From contig CP099839.1 of NCBI GenBank assembly GCA_030062745.1, forward strand, positions 14,864,044-14,928,043: a stretch of 64,000 nt of DNA, read 5' to 3'. A program made the position numbers and the translations under genes. The notes beneath the pieces were generated by a model. That model made no database searches. It was not told where the DNA came from and was given only the letters and a program-made list of their open reading frames with translations. Positions 1 to 13,044 of the stretch are shown here, one piece after another. Numbering within the stretch: position 1 is the stretch's first letter; each line of letters starts with the position of its first letter. This DNA is from Capitulum mitella (Eukaryota; Arthropoda; Thecostraca; Pollicipedomorpha; Pollicipedidae).

Positions 1-12
1 ACATTCAAGCGT

Positions 13-250
13 CCTGTCAACAACTGCGCACCCTGACCGTGACGACACGCCCAAACCCCAGCTTTGCGATCAAGTGGGGGTGTGGGAAGGAGGGAGAGTG
101 ATAGTGAGGAAATGGCGTCGCCGCGTCTTGCCGATAACAGCCGAGTGTCTTGTCAACATCTCTGCAACGTGACCGTCACGATAGACCCACGGCGTGCGGT
201 CCAGTGGGGGGAGGGGGATGATAAGTGAACAGCCGGACATGCCGTCAACT
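13..250. repeat. Imperfect ~140 bp tandem duplication
   Basis: Two diverged copies follow one another. Each begins with a stretch like CTTGTCAACA, continues with a GTGACCGT block, and ends in a G-rich tract followed by TGATA. No gene is visible here. Confidence 0.4.
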
Positions 251-368
251 GTGACAAACAACCACCGTAAGTCACACCCGTGGGCAGGCGATAAAAGCCT
301 TAGTGACCAGCTACGATTCTGCGGAGTAGGAAAACCGAAAATGTGTGCCCGTTGTCGCGGATGGTGAC

Positions 369-488
369 TTAGAGTCACCGCAGAGATCATGTTCAACCTT
401 AGAGTCACCGCAGCGATCATGTTCAACCTTAGAGTCACCGCAGCGATCATGTTCAACCTTAGAGTCACCGCAGCGATCATGTTCAACA
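369..488. repeat. 30 bp tandem repeat, four copies
   Basis: The unit TTAGAGTCACCGCAGCGATC plus ATGTTCAACC is repeated four times; the first copy has one A for C change. Because 30 is a multiple of three, the array stays open in several frames and gives repetitive spurious peptides. I see no gene linked to it. Confidence 0.9.
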
Positions 489-564
489 CGCCTCAGAAAA
501 CCTGCTAAAGTCAACTAGTCTAGCTACACACTAAGCCCGCAAGAAGGGGACTTCCTGACATGAT

Positions 565-1897
565 GTGTGGATGCAACGGAACCAGGCGGATATAATCCCT
601 ATTTTCAAACAGGGAGACGAGAAACTGCAGTCAAATTGCAGATCCGTTTCTCTGCTTCCTCTCTCTGGGACGCTACTCGAGCGTGTGGTGTGCGACCAAC
701 TTCTCCGCCATGTGCAGCCAGTAATGTGTCCCGATCAGCCTGATGTTATTCCCTGGCGCTGATGTGGGATAAAACCGAACCGACACCATATACACAGGTC
801 ACTCCGCTGCTTTCCACAGCGTCAATCATCATGTAGTCATTCGTAAATTTAAAACTTCAATCATTTGCAGGATTACGCCTTACACTGGTGTGTTCCGTAC
901 CTGTCCGAAAGGCGCCGGAGGGTGGTCGTGAATGGTAAAACGTTCCAATGGAAATCGGTCATTTCTGACGTTCCGGGAGTATCTCTACTAGCTCCCCTTC
1001 CTTTTCTGTTTATAAATGACATTCCGCGTAGAACTGAAGCCGGCTGCCTTCTGTGTATCGACCGTATTAAAATTTTCCGAAAAATAACGCCTCCGTCTCA
1101 TGGGCTGCCCCTTCGGGACAACCTCAATCGCTTGCGGACGTGGTCTGTCCGATGGCGATTAACACAGTCCTGAAAAATGCAAATCGTCCACGATGACCCT
1201 CAGGCGCGCTCCCAGTGGTGAGGGACGGGGGGAAGGCAAGGTGCCCCATTAATCAGCGAAGTTTAACATTAACCCTATGGTGTTGCAGGGAATGGAATGG
1301 TTCAAAAAGCAGCGAGTGCCACCCCTCGCGCCGGAGCACCGTCCGCCGCTACAGCACGCTACCGTCCACACGAAATTTGATATAGGCACTGCTGAACTTG
1401 AAACAAGAGAAATTCGAAACACTGGCGTCACTCTGGATTCAAGGCTTAATTCTGCGGCACATATTTCACGCATGGTAAATTGCGCTGATAACGCACTCGG
1501 CCTCCTCACTGGATCCTTCCCAGCCGGCACAAAACGGTCAGCTGACTGCAGCCTTCTATGCCGATGCTCGATCAGCTTCAACATACTGCAGTGCGATATG
1601 GGCGGGAGCGGCCAAAACCCACACAGCGAGGGTCGATCGAGTGCAGCGCAAGTTTCTCATCTGGCCTCAAAATCATACCACTACATTTCGTCTCTTTCAT
1701 ATGACCATCATCTAATTCAACTCAATCTCAACGTCCTCCCAACTAGACTGGACTCCGCCATTTTCTCAGTTGCTTCTCTCTGCACATGCCGCCTCGACCG
1801 ACCCGCGACCCACAGCTGTTTGCTGTCCCTGAGACGCGGGTTGACACCGAGCGATCCCCTGACTGCGGATTTCTGTGCACGACACTTAGCGAAATAA
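565..1897 (+). mobile_element. Decayed non-LTR retrotransposon (reverse transcriptase fragments)
   Basis: Three open segments in different frames read like successive pieces of a LINE reverse transcriptase. At 565-760 there is the finger motif (IIPIFKQGDEKLQSNCRSVS, then LLERVVCDQL). At 865-1090 there is a piece resembling the block around the YLSxRxQRVVVNG and FINDIP motifs. At 1277-1560 there is a GVTLDSRLN segment typical of the region after the palm. The catalytic FADD-type box is not intact, and stops and frameshifts separate the parts, so the copy cannot be functional. A CR1- or Jockey-like clade is possible; I cannot decide. Confidence 0.7.
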
Positions 1898-1899
1898 AC

Positions 1900-4800
1900 G
1901 AGTTTTTTTAGCTGGTCAAACTGAAAATGCTAATATTTCAGAGGCAATTTTGTTCCATTCTGACGACGTCTACCGCAGTATTTGTCACCTTTACGGTCTT
2001 TGTGGTCATTACGATCACTTCTAGTCACCATCAATGATGTATTTCCATCTTTCACTTTTACAGACCTACACTAAAATGTTTTTTTTTTTATTCGCCATCA
2101 ATGTCATGTTTTGCCTGTTAGCTTTTCTAGTTCCGTTTTTACAGTCCAGTGCCATTTGGTACATGTTTTATGACGATTTGAATGCACGGATTGTAGTATT
2201 CTTTTCCTATCAATGACTTCGCTTGTAAGTGGAGAAGACTCCGATCGTGATGGGATTAATAAAAATAAATGAAATAAACAAATGTTGCGATTTTTTTCCC
2301 TGAATTTTAAGCCTTTATGAATGACAATGGAATCCCCCAGCGAATAACTGACTCCCGTCACAGCCAGATGAACCAGCTGGCAGCAAGTACGATGAGAGCG
2401 CTGAGACTGGCTCTGCAGAGGCGCGCACCAGACGGCATCCCATGCGAGCTCTAGCTGAGCAGGTGGCTGATGAGGCAGCAGACCACAACTCATTCGACGA
2501 CTTCAGACACCCTACCGAGCTGGTGACTGGCAGGAGACTGCGGACCAGGTACAGACACAGACTTGCACATGTACCTCGACCTGTATAAGGATGCGGACAG
2601 GTGCGGATGTGAACACCTATATCTGGATGGCAAAACAATCAAAACGCCTGATTCAACCAACTGGCCAAGGCCAGACAGATCATCGCCGGTGAAGTGTTTG
2701 CCCGGAATTACGACTCTAGGTAGCATTGTTTCCCCAGGCTCGTCATCAGCACTGACGGTCCTGCGTCTTACGGTAAGCCTTTGGAAGAGCGGCAGAGATA
2801 TGGCACAGTCTGGGGTTGGCGTGGGGACCACCTGCAGAGCAGGTGCTTATCGGCGGAAAATCCCCGGAGACGCAGAAGAGCGGCTCTCATTGCCATATCG
2901 GGCCGTTTCGGCTCTGTCAGGGCAGCCGCAGCCAGACTCGGGAGATACGACACAGCTTGAGTCACGCCAACAGTCGCCGTTGTCGGACAACGGCGCCACT
3001 ACGTCACAGCAGCCCGCCGGGCCAGAGGAGTCGCCGGAGGAGACATCTGGTGGCGCACTCACCGCGCCTTCCGCTACAGTGGCGCCACCTTTTCCTCCGG
3101 AAACAAGGGCTGAGAGCCTCGCTCAACAAGACTTTGTCGGCAACCAGAGTTTTATCATGCGAACACTACAAGAGTAATCTTGCATGCTTCTTGTGTTCCG
3201 CTCACCCCGTTTGATTCCCTACGCCGACCGTTATGGTTTCTTGCTGTGTGCTGAGCGCCATATGTCTGGCTGCTTCTTTTGGTTTATGTTTTTGGTGGCG
3301 ATTCTTACACTGTGTAGTTGCGGTTTTGCGAAAGAGAGAATGGAGCATCCGGTGGACATATGGACGAGACTGTGCGTGGCTTGCGGTGTGGTTACCGTAC
3401 TACGGCGGGCATCCCACGTGAAACGCCGGATATCGAATGTGGCCACGGGCCTCCGCCGCAGGGGGCCGCCAGTCAGCCCTGCTACGGAATACAGCCCAGA
3501 CGTTACTCTCACAGCAGCCTTCGTTGTGAAAAACGACTGCTACCGTCTGCCTAGCGGCGGCCGGCCAGCAGCCGGCCGGCCGCTGACCAGCCTGCGTAGA
3601 AATAGCTTTGGCGGAGCATCCGGAGGAGCTGGCACATCGTCCCGGGCTGTCCGTCTGGACCGGGAACATCCGGGACCTTTGGTCGGCAGGTGCGCTTGGT
3701 TCGTCGGTGGTGCGACGCAATTGTCTTCGGTGCATGTTTCGTGTGTTGTGCTGGTATGTGAAGTTCCTGTCGGCCACGCGCTCGGCGGGGGGTGGCCAAT
3801 CGTGGGGGCCCCCGAGAGGCCGACCAGTGGGGTCAGAAAGGATCGGTCGTTCAGCCGCTCAGCCACGAGGACACAGAGTGCAATGAAAGGGGAGACAAAC
3901 TCCCCTATGATCTCTGCCGCCGGTATGACTCATTCAGCGGTACCCGCGTCCCGAGCAGGCAGAGCGCTCCTCTGCGAACTCCGCCGCAAATTTGTAAAAC
4001 TGGGATTTGTGGTTTGTGCAAAGTCCGCCGCTGTCACACTGTGCTGTCGAATTTCTGGACATGAATATAGCCGAATGACGGCCTGCCGGGTTTTTGGCGT
4101 TGAGTCCAGTTGCTGAACAGCGCCGTCAGACCGGCGTCCGACTGGCAGTCGGCGCCATGCACATCCGATTGGATAGGGTTGTTGACATCCTCTCCCCTTT
4201 GGTGCCAGTGGGTCATGTTCTGGTTTGCCCGGTTTATTTTTTGATCAAATCAGAACTGAGGGAGCGTCATTTGTGCACGCTTGTTGATTTGAGAAATATG
4301 CAATTTTTAAACTGTTTGAACTTTCTGTACCCTTAGGGACTATGAGAGTCGGTTCTAGGTCATTCATCACCCGTTTTGGCGGCGGTGCATTTCCGTTCAC
4401 AACAGTTAATGGTGACTTGCCCCCAGCTCCATGTTTTGAGGTCAGTGATACTTTGCCAGATGACGATCACTGGAAGACACCATCACCGTGCACCGAAAAC
4501 GCCGGAAAAATGCCAATTTCCGAAAAAAGACCACGTAGGCTGAAAATGAGTTGACTTTCAATGACCTGAAAGTTCAGAAAAATCTGAGAAAGAAGATTTG
4601 TTGGGCCTGTCAAAATATCGGATCCCGCAACGTTTTGTTTTGGTATCTTGTTTCTTGTTAAGTATGAGGAGCTAAACGTTTCTGAGCATAGGTTCCTTTC
4701 ATCGGACCTACGTCAAACACCTGACCTGATCTGCGCTCGAAAGTAAAAGGCAAGCAAATTCTTTTTGGCACTGCGTTTGTTCGTGCTCTCGCAATGCTTG

Positions 4801-5100
4801 AAAAATCTCAGAGGGCCTGTCAACAACTCCTCCCCCTCCCAAGTTGGCAGCCAGTTTAACACCCTGTAGATCTCTCCAATTCGAAGAGCAAGATGTCATC
4901 ACAACTAAGCCACGTGCCACGCCGCAGACTGGCTGGCTGTGGATTATTTACGGACGCCTTGGGCTGCCTCTGCCGTCTGTGGTGGCTGCCTGTGACGCCT
5001 GTGGTGGCCGCCTGTGACGCCGGTAGTCGCGGGGAGAGGCGATACGGTAACGCCCGTCGAACGGCCTGTCTGGGCCGCAGTGCCGCCGGGGCCGGGGGGG
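1900..5100. other. Unassigned region left of TSR1
   Basis: No recognised gene. At about 2,365-2,590 (+) there is an open stretch without a start, preceded by an acceptor-like CACAG, rich in Arg, Glu and Asp. At 3,184-4,116 (+) there is a 310-codon open frame with no family resemblance, Arg/Gly/Ser-rich after one hydrophobic segment (roughly residues 30-48). Base composition changes several times, which suggests old inserted DNA. The missing C-terminal exons of TSR1 would be expected in this direction, but I do not find them here. Confidence 0.4.
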
Positions 5101-5127
5101 GGGGGGGCCGCCGTGGCCGTGCCGTAC

Positions 5128-8100
5128 CTGGCTGCCGTCCCGCCCCTCCTGCAGCACCAGCACCGGCGCCGGCCCGTACACGATCGGCGCGAACATGGTG
5201 GCCACCACGGTCGTGTCCGCCCGGAAGAAGCGCTCCATCTGGCGGCCGCCGCAGCCAAGGACAACGGTCAGCAGAGAACGATAGTCTAGCATACATGACG
5301 CTGATTTCCACCGACAAAACTGGGCCCAGTAACCAAAGAGACCGGTTACGTTCTTCGGAAAATTCATAAGGAAAGAGGTCGTTTCATGCTACAGGAAGCC
5401 CTTACAAGAAGGATTTCCTTGGGCTTACTGTAACATCAAACGACCCTTTTACTCACGAACAACTCAGAGATACGTAACCAATCAACAACTGGGCAAACAT
5501 GCCACTACAGAATCATATAAAACGAAACGGTTATTAAGACTCCGTACGTCCATGAACCTTGTGCATGACAATGACTTCACTAACCACTTTATTACAACTA
5601 GCAAGAGAAATAATGAAACAAATTCACACACAGAACTTTTCGCTTTAAAACATCGTAGTTCCTGCCCAAATTACCATAATAAACCAACAGAACAATTCCA
5701 GAAACGGACGATCTTACAATAAACATGGCACGTAAACTGCTCACATACCGTCAACAGTAACCACCCCTCTGCGTTCCGGCGCAGCGGCGCTCTGCCCCCT
5801 TCCCCACCCCTGGCGGCCGCCGCTCACCTTGTGCTTGTCTCCGTTGGTGTGCTGACTGAAGATGGGCGCCGCGGCGAACCGGCGGAAGCCAACGTGGAAC
5901 ACGAGCCGCTCCTTGGCGCGGATCGGCCGCTGGTGGCCGCCGCCGTGGCGCTGGAGCACGCAGTTCACCACGGACATCTTCTGCTCGTGCGCCAGCAGGC
6001 CGAACAGCACGAGCGGCGCGGCCGTGTCCCGGCTCAGCCACAGGTGGGAGGGCACGTTCAGCAGGCGCAGCGACACGTACTGGCCCGGCTGGCGGTGGGA
6101 CCGACGGCGACCGTCAGACGTACACAGCAGACCAGCAACAGAAAACAGACAGCCTGATAAAAACACACACTTTGAACAGGCGCCAAAAAGTAATAGCAAG
6201 TTACATGCATGCACCGCGTTTGCGTTTAACAACACTTTTGCGAAAACACCTACACAAAAGCAGCATTAACCGGGGCGACCTGGCGTTACTGTACGGCCTT
6301 CTCGGCGGGGAGTTTCAGCAGTCGCACCTGGGCGCCGTTAGACTCCTCGTTGAGCGCCTGCCGCCGGGTGCGCTCGAAGTTGGCGAACTGGAAGCAGCGC
6401 GCGTAGTCGACAGGCAGGTTCTCCTTGGTGTCCCAGGGAGAACTGCGGAACGACGCCAGGCCGCGGTACTTCTGGAAGCGCACGCGCGCTGGCACATCCT
6501 TCGGCGTGTCCACTTCGTCCGGAAACTGCTCGTCCTCGCGCGCCTCTGAGATGGGAGCAGGCCGTTGGCAAGCATTTCGAAAACGTGACACCAGGGTTCT
6601 ATTAAAACCAGCAATAGCTTTGCGAAATGATGGACACCAAGTCATGAGCACGTGGAACTGGGGTCAGCTAGTCGTGGTTCCATCACCGGTCACAACCATC
6701 TAATGATTGACTTGTCTGTGTAACAAAGTTCACATCATGGTTTTAAAGTTCCCGTATCAGAAAACCTTCGAATTTCAATGTTTGCTAAATTCTTTTCTAA
6801 ATCGCAGAGGTTTCCCTTCAAAAGCCTTTAGCTTGGAAGACCTTCTAAGGCTACCAGATGCCTTCAGCTCTAGTTCCCAGAGCCGGCACCGAAGGGAATC
6901 AGAAAAAGACGCCTGAGAACGCATTAACGCCTTCAGTATACCAATCGTGCCGCAGTGCCGCGAGGTGAATCATATCCGTCATGTTAAACGATACTCCCTT
7001 TTTCTAATATTAAACTAGCTTGCACCCGCGGAAACTTCTGAGCTCTTGCATCCGCCTTACATCAACCAGTTCTCTGAATTTCGTGCGTTCTCACGCTCGT
7101 TCATTGGCTAAAGCCTAGTCTTTCCAGAATATTCGGATTACAAAACGCTTTTTGATTGGTTGTATATGATATCACAACTGCACTATCCCCTTTCATCATT
7201 TCCATTCGTGGGTAGTATATAAGCAGGGCGGGTTTTCGCTAAGTAGCTATCGGTGTATCTGCCGACTCAACATGTGGTGGACCACGTGACGCTTGTGACG
7301 TAGTGAATTGCTAGTGCTGTGAGTGGTCAGTGTTTGACGTCAAGAGTATAGGTGGTGGAAATGGAAACTCTGTGTGTATGACGAATAAGCGAAGAATTGG
7401 CAAGGACTTGTGAAAAGTGAAGTACTGAAGTAGAGAGAAATTTGGCACAAACGAGGTCGCCAATAATCAAACTATCACGCAAAGCAGAAAACACTGCTCC
7501 AGTCTGAGCAGACCGCCACGGCTCCAGCACGACTTCCAACCAGTCCACCCGCCCGTCTCACCTCTGATCTTCTTCAGCGTGGCCTCCTCCTCATCCAGGT
7601 CCATGCCGCGGTCGTACTTGTCGTCGTCGACGGGGGCCTCCGAGACGGTGGCCGCGTCGTCGGCCGCCGCCTCGCCGTCGTCGTCGGACGCCGGGTCGTC
7701 GGCGGCGGCCGGCGCGGCGCCCTCGTCGTCTTCGTCGCAGGACATGCCGTCCGAGTCGGAGTCTCCACCGACGGCCTCGCCGTCTGCGGCCGGCCGAACA
7801 GCGTCGGTCACACGCCGGCCGGCCAGCCGATACACGGCCAGCCACGGAATTTCGCTGGGTTTGGTACGGCGTGACATCATTCACAACGGAATTTGCTTAG
7901 ATGCTGAATATTTACCAACCGACGCCAAAGGAAATTGCGTAAACCTAGCGATGCTTTAGATCGTCATAAAATGTGTTGCATTAATGTATCAATAATATGA
8001 AACATTGATCCTCGCTGTTTTCTTCATACGTGACAGTCCACACGACCAGACACCGAGCCATTCTCTCTGGTCCCCGCAGCCGCTCTCTGCTGCGTGCCCG

Positions 8101-11100
8101 TCAGTCACCGTCCGTCGGTCCGCCACCTCCCGACTGACCGCTGTCTATGATCCAGGCGGCCTGGTATTCGGACATGCCCCGCGGCACCTTCTTCTTGCGC
8201 GCCACCCGGTTCAGCGTCTCGGCGTCGCGCAGCGCGTCGTCGTCCGGCCACGCGTCGTCGCCGTCCATCTCGTCGTCGGGCACGTTCTCCGACTGCAGCG
8301 ACTCCTGCCGGCCACCGCGACAACATCGAACACGGCAGGCAGGGGCGGCCGGAGCCCTCTCGCCCGTCCGGCGCGAAACAAGGCGTCCCGGGCTCTGCGG
8401 AGCGCGGCCGGCGAGGCCGGGCGGCTCACCTGCGTGGCCGGCTCGGCGCGGCTCAGCACCGTCTCCTCGGCGTCGGCCATGGCCTGGTCGCTGCCGCCGG
8501 CTTTACGCGCCGCCAGCGGGTGCGGGTCGGCCGGCGCCGTGATCTCCGACATCTGGAAGTCGCCCCAGCCGCAGACGTGCACCAGCCGGCTGGCCGAGAG
8601 CGACCGCCGACCGCGCAGGTACCCGGACACCGTCAGCGAGCCGTACCCCGCCTGCCGGCGTCACGGAACACAGGTCAGAGCGGCACATACCGTCCGCCGG
8701 CATCAAAGAACACCGGTCAGAGCGGAACACACCGTCCACGGGCGTCACGGAACACCGGTCGGAGCGGAACACACCGTCCACAGGCGTCACGGAACACCGG
8801 CCAGGGCGGAACACACCGTCCGCGGGCGTCACGGAACACCAGTCAGGGCGGAATACACCGTCCGCGAGCGTCACAGAACACCGGTGAGAACAAACGCTTT
8901 GCCCAAAGCAAAGCAGATGCGTGTAACGTCACCTGCCACTGAAAATGCAGATCGCAAGTACTTCACGCCTACCGAGAAGTGCCAACGTCACGCTGAACGC
9001 CGCCCCGAGTGACAGCAGAGTTAGAAGCCGACACAAGCCCTCTACACACGAACCGCAATGACGGACCGCGGAGGTGACACGGGGGGGGGGGGACAGCGGT
9101 CCGCCATTTGAGGGGGCTCTCACCTGGTCCGGGTCTGGGGTGAACTCGAGCCGCTCTGCCAGCAGATGCGGCCGCCGCTCCCTGAACGTGATGGGACGCA
9201 GTTTGCCGTTAACCACATGGTGGAGCAGGGGCGCCACGTCGGCTGGCGACGACAGCACGTGGAGCCGGCCGTCGCGGCCGCTGAACCACCGCTCCAGCTG
9301 CTTCTGGATCTGCTTCTTGGCCTCACTCTGACGCTGAACGAAGGGGGACCAGGTCAATTCGGGGCAATTGGCTCGCTGGTGCACTCGCGAGCCGCCAGAC
9401 GATTGTAATGGCAACTTCCTAACTAAACGGTCTGATGATCTTAAAGCATCGGAAAGCCAAGGAACGGCGACAGGACGCATAACGTACAACGCGTACGTGT
9501 ATTTTACGGCACAATACACGTACTGAATCGTGATCTGACAAGATCTCCCTTCGTCCAGCGAGTTCGTTTTGCCGGGACGACAGACACCACCACCATCGCA
9601 CCGGGCGAACCAGCGATGACGTCTGCGGGGGGTGGAGCGTGTGTCGGCCGCCTACCTTGGGCGGGACCTGGTCCAGTCCGAGCACGGCCTGCACGCTCGA
9701 GGACACGCCGTGCGCGAACACGGCCGACAGCAGGCGCGCGCCGGTCTCGTCCGCGCCGTCGGCGCCCAGCAAGAAGAGCACGCAGTCGGCCACCTTGGCC
9801 GCGTCCAGCGCCGCGTACAGGTCGCCGCCGGCCGGCGCCAGCAGGGCCAGCCGCCGCCGCAGCCGCGGCACGCTGTCGGAGCGGCGACCGAAACGGACGG
9901 TCAGAGCGGCCCCGGCCACGCCAACAGCAGAAACAGCGGGGGGAGGGGGCAGAAAATCCACCTCAACCACGTCACCGGTCTGGAATTATGTTGTACTAAA
10001 CAGGTAACCAACATCGTTTCAAAAACCTACACGTTTTAAAATAACAACAATAATAAGAAACTACATACATCTCGTCATACACACCTAAACCACAAACCAT
10101 GTTCCCAATCGAAACTAACTAAGCAATGACGGCCGATGCAACCATCTCCAACTCCTCCTCCCAACTGACACGGGTCCCTGTGAGGACTGGTGACCGTCAG
10201 CTCCTCCCCTCACCTGACGTGGGTGACGCCCTGCGGTGACCTGGTGACTGTCAGGTCCTCCCCTCACCTGACGTGGGTGACGCCCTGCGGTGACCTGGTG
10301 ACCATCAGCTCCTCCCCTCACCTGATGTGGGTGACGCCCTGCGGTGACCTGGTGACTGTCAGCTCCTCCCCTCACCTGATGTGGTGACACCCTGCGGTGA
10401 CCTGGTGACTGTCAGGTCCTCCCCTCACCTGATGTGGGTGACGCCCTGCGGTGACCTGGTGACTGTCAGGTCCTCCCCTCACCTGATGTGGGTGACACCC
10501 TGCGGTGACCTGGTGACCGTCAGCTCCTCCCCTCACCTGACGTGGGTGACGCCCTGCGGTGACCTGGTGACCGTCAGCTCTACCACACCTGATGTGGGTG
10601 GCACCCTGCGGTGACCTGGTGACCGTCAGCTCCTCCCCTCACCTGATGTGGGTGACACCCTGCGGTGACCTGGTGACTGTCAGCTCCTCCCCTCACCTGA
10701 TGTGGGTGACACCCTGCGGTGACCTGGTGACTGTCAGCTCCGAGTCGGCGGTCGTTAGCAGCGACAGCACGTGATCGGCGCGCGCGCTCTCGTGCAGCGA
10801 GATGAGCGCCACCAGAAAAGGCGGCGTGCTCGCCGTGCCCAGCGCGCGCCGCCGGGCCAGCGCCTCCTGACGTTTGTTGGCGCGAAGCTGGCGCGCCAAC
10901 AGTCGCCGCTCGTGCCGCTTTTGGTCATGCTGTTTGCGGCGCGTCAATGCCTTCAACTGCACCTTGCCTGTACGCAAACACGTTGTTTACTAACTGAGGC
11001 TTACGGGCGCACCAACTGCCTTTAATTATACGGCGTCCATGTGCGCACACAGGAATGGCACACGAACCATCAGGAAGGATGCAACGTCATCTGCCACACC

Positions 11101-13044
11101 AACTTTGCTACATGAAAGTGGTGTAAGCACAATCAGCTGCCTGAAGATGTTGCCATCAAGGAAGTCGCAGCCCACTGCATAAACAGTGGAGCTCTGGACT
11201 TGTCAGGAGCCTGGCTCACTGCAAGAAAACTCGCTTCTACCATTTTAAACATTAAACGTTAGTTCTACGGGGGACGGTACCGCTATGTAGAGGCACTTCA
11301 CTCGTGGCGCGTGTAACCTGATTACGGCAGTTGGTGGGTACGTAAATGTGTAAATCGCGGAAAGCGGGCAGTTAAACTGGCCCGGTGACCCCCACAGGTG
11401 TGCAGCTCGGGGCAGTCGGCCGCCGCGAGTGCCCCGGCAACGCAAGGTTAAAATGGGCGGGTACAAGTTAAACGGCGACTTCCATGACAGGGGGCCATTT
11501 GCGTACTACATCAGTTGTTGACGTAGTTACCCAGCCCCCCCCCCCATGTAACCAAACGGATGTAAAACTGTACGCTTCCAATCTCTTCGCAAAAGTTGGT
11601 AAACATGGCGTCCAAGTTCCTTCAAACTTTCAGCACGTCTTTAGAAATCGTGCAACTGTCACACGTGCATGTTTTCTTGGCAACTCAGTCTGGGTTACTG
11701 AGTTAACCTGACAAACTGCACGTTATTTCTGCTTTTAATAACAGTCTATGGTAAGGATGCATTCAAGACAAAACTTCCAGAACGGACGGTGGAACGGCAG
11801 ACGTCTGGACGCCATCAGCAACTATACGACAAACTAAACAGGGATCGCATTTCTGACCGACTGTGTAGCTCAGACAGGGGTCCCACGACGTGAGCCGGGC
11901 GGCACGGGGAGGGGACGGGGACGGGGACGGGGACGGGGGACGGGGACGGGAGCGGCGAGAACCTCGTGAGCTGGAACTGAAGCGCCTTCCAGCGCGCACT
12001 TCAGTAGTTAGCCGTCCGGCGGAGAAGCCGCGGGGAGCGAAATGACGGCTCCACAGACATGACGGCAGAAGATCAGCCACAAGGACAGGATTCTGCAGTT
12101 AGATGTCATTAAGTCTTACGCTGAGGTTTATCAAGGCAAGAACACGATGAGACAAACGCAAACCAAAGAAAAGAGGCACGGGAAAAGGTCCAGGGAACTT
12201 TCAATCCAATCGCGGAAATCAAAACACCAAACAAATCTGTCTCGAATGACAACGAGGAAAGACGATTACATAGCTCGACGGAAGAAGATGAAAACTTGAG
12301 GAAAAACCCATCGAACACATCGAAACCCTAACACAAAAGGATGACACAAGATGGCGCACATTCACATACCGGCCTGCCTCCCCCCACTCCTCCAACACCA
12401 TTACAAGGTCACCTGTGAGTGGCAATGCTGTTTTGTTACCTAGCTTGGTGCACAGTTTTCGCCTCTGAATGGCGTTGACTTTTCATCTTTGCTCGCTGTG
12501 GCCCGGCGGCGGCGTGGGGGCGGCGTGAGGGCGGCGTCGGAGGACCGCGAGTGGAAGCGTTAGGGAGCGAGCAGGGCTTCGAGCTGTGCTGCCAAGGGAC
12601 GAGGACGCCGGACGTCCGGAGAACACGAGAGACGTCTGAGTGTGACTGTGTGTACCACTATGCAAGCATCCACAAACCTGTCAAGTGTGTAATACCACAA
12701 AACCTGAAAGTCTGCTAAAAAAGAAGCAACATTGGATGCCTGTTACTGTTTTCACCAATAAGCTGACAACGACCTGATTTATTATACATAAACATATATT
12801 GACAAGTTACAATATGCACCAAATGCCTGCTGCCGGTGCACAGAAGTCACCAGCAAAGCATACATTTGACAAAGTCTCTAACTGCAGTGTGTCAATCAGC
12901 CTCCCTAAAACGTCGTCCTGGACAAAAAGTGCCAACCTATCACATACCTTTGGTGATGCTGTCCAGGGACCGGTTACTCTTGTGCCTGCCAGTTTTGTGC
13001 TGCTTGTTTTGCTGTTTTAGACTGGATGCCCGATGGGAATGCAT
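5128..13044 (-). CDS. TSR1: TSR1 pre-rRNA-processing protein, 3' end missing
   Basis: TSR1 is a BMS1-related factor that accompanies late pre-40S ribosomal subunits. Ten coding exons join in phase (minus strand): 12948-13044, 10697-10967, 9656-9872, 9124-9333, 8430-8651, 8139-8304, 7562-7783, 6328-6545, 5828-6088 and 5128-5238, giving 665 codons. Exon 1 carries the basic N-terminus (KQQNKQHKTGRHKSN). Exon 3 has the inactive GTPase-like part (DAAKVADCVLFLL), exons 4-5 the AARP2CN region, exon 7 a highly acidic stretch, and exons 8-10 the conserved C-terminal domain (FPDEVDTPKDVPARVRFQKY, LLAHEQKMSVVN, FSQHTNGDKHK). The start exon is preceded by a good acceptor at 13065-13067, so a 5' UTR exon lies further right. 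The last ~140 residues of the family, including the GTHGHMK block, were not found downstream of 5127; the gene is partial here. Confidence 0.9.
8661..8892. repeat. 42 bp minisatellite next to TSR1 exon 5 acceptor
   Basis: Six copies with period 42 start at 8661, 8703, 8745, 8787, 8829 and 8871, each with a GGAACACCGGTC-like core. In transcript direction the array ends only about 10 bases before the acceptor of exon 5 (exon start 8651). The multiple-of-three period keeps long spurious frames open. Confidence 0.9.
10189..10742. repeat. 54 bp minisatellite carrying the TSR1 exon 2 donor
   Basis: On the minus strand each unit contains the last bases of exon 2 (GTGTCACCCACATCAG) followed by the donor GTGAGG. 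Donor copies lie at 10694, 10640, 10586, 10534, 10480, 10426, 10373, 10319, 10265 and 10211; the first is the true exon border. Continuing past it gives AGG TGA, so any more distal donor adds an in-frame stop. Confidence 0.95.
11905..11960 (+). repeat. (GGGGAC)n G-rich tract
   Basis: A run of hexamers GGGGAC with a few interruptions lies in the first intron of TSR1. Four or more spaced G4 tracts make a G-quadruplex on the plus strand plausible. Confidence 0.8.

Noticed and set aside
5095..5107. G-run as a structured element
   Set aside because: A single homopolymer is common here (also 9,081, 28,839 and 38,092) and may reflect sequencing length error; no further structure is seen.
7205..7330. 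TATA-like promoter (TAGTATATAAGCAGG) on the plus strand
   Set aside because: It lies in a TSR1 intron and is followed only by a five-codon frame; no downstream gene on that strand was found, so it may be chance or a relic.
10115..10774. Frames with WVTPCGDLVTV repeats on the plus strand
   Set aside because: They are antisense translations of the 54 bp TSR1 donor array.
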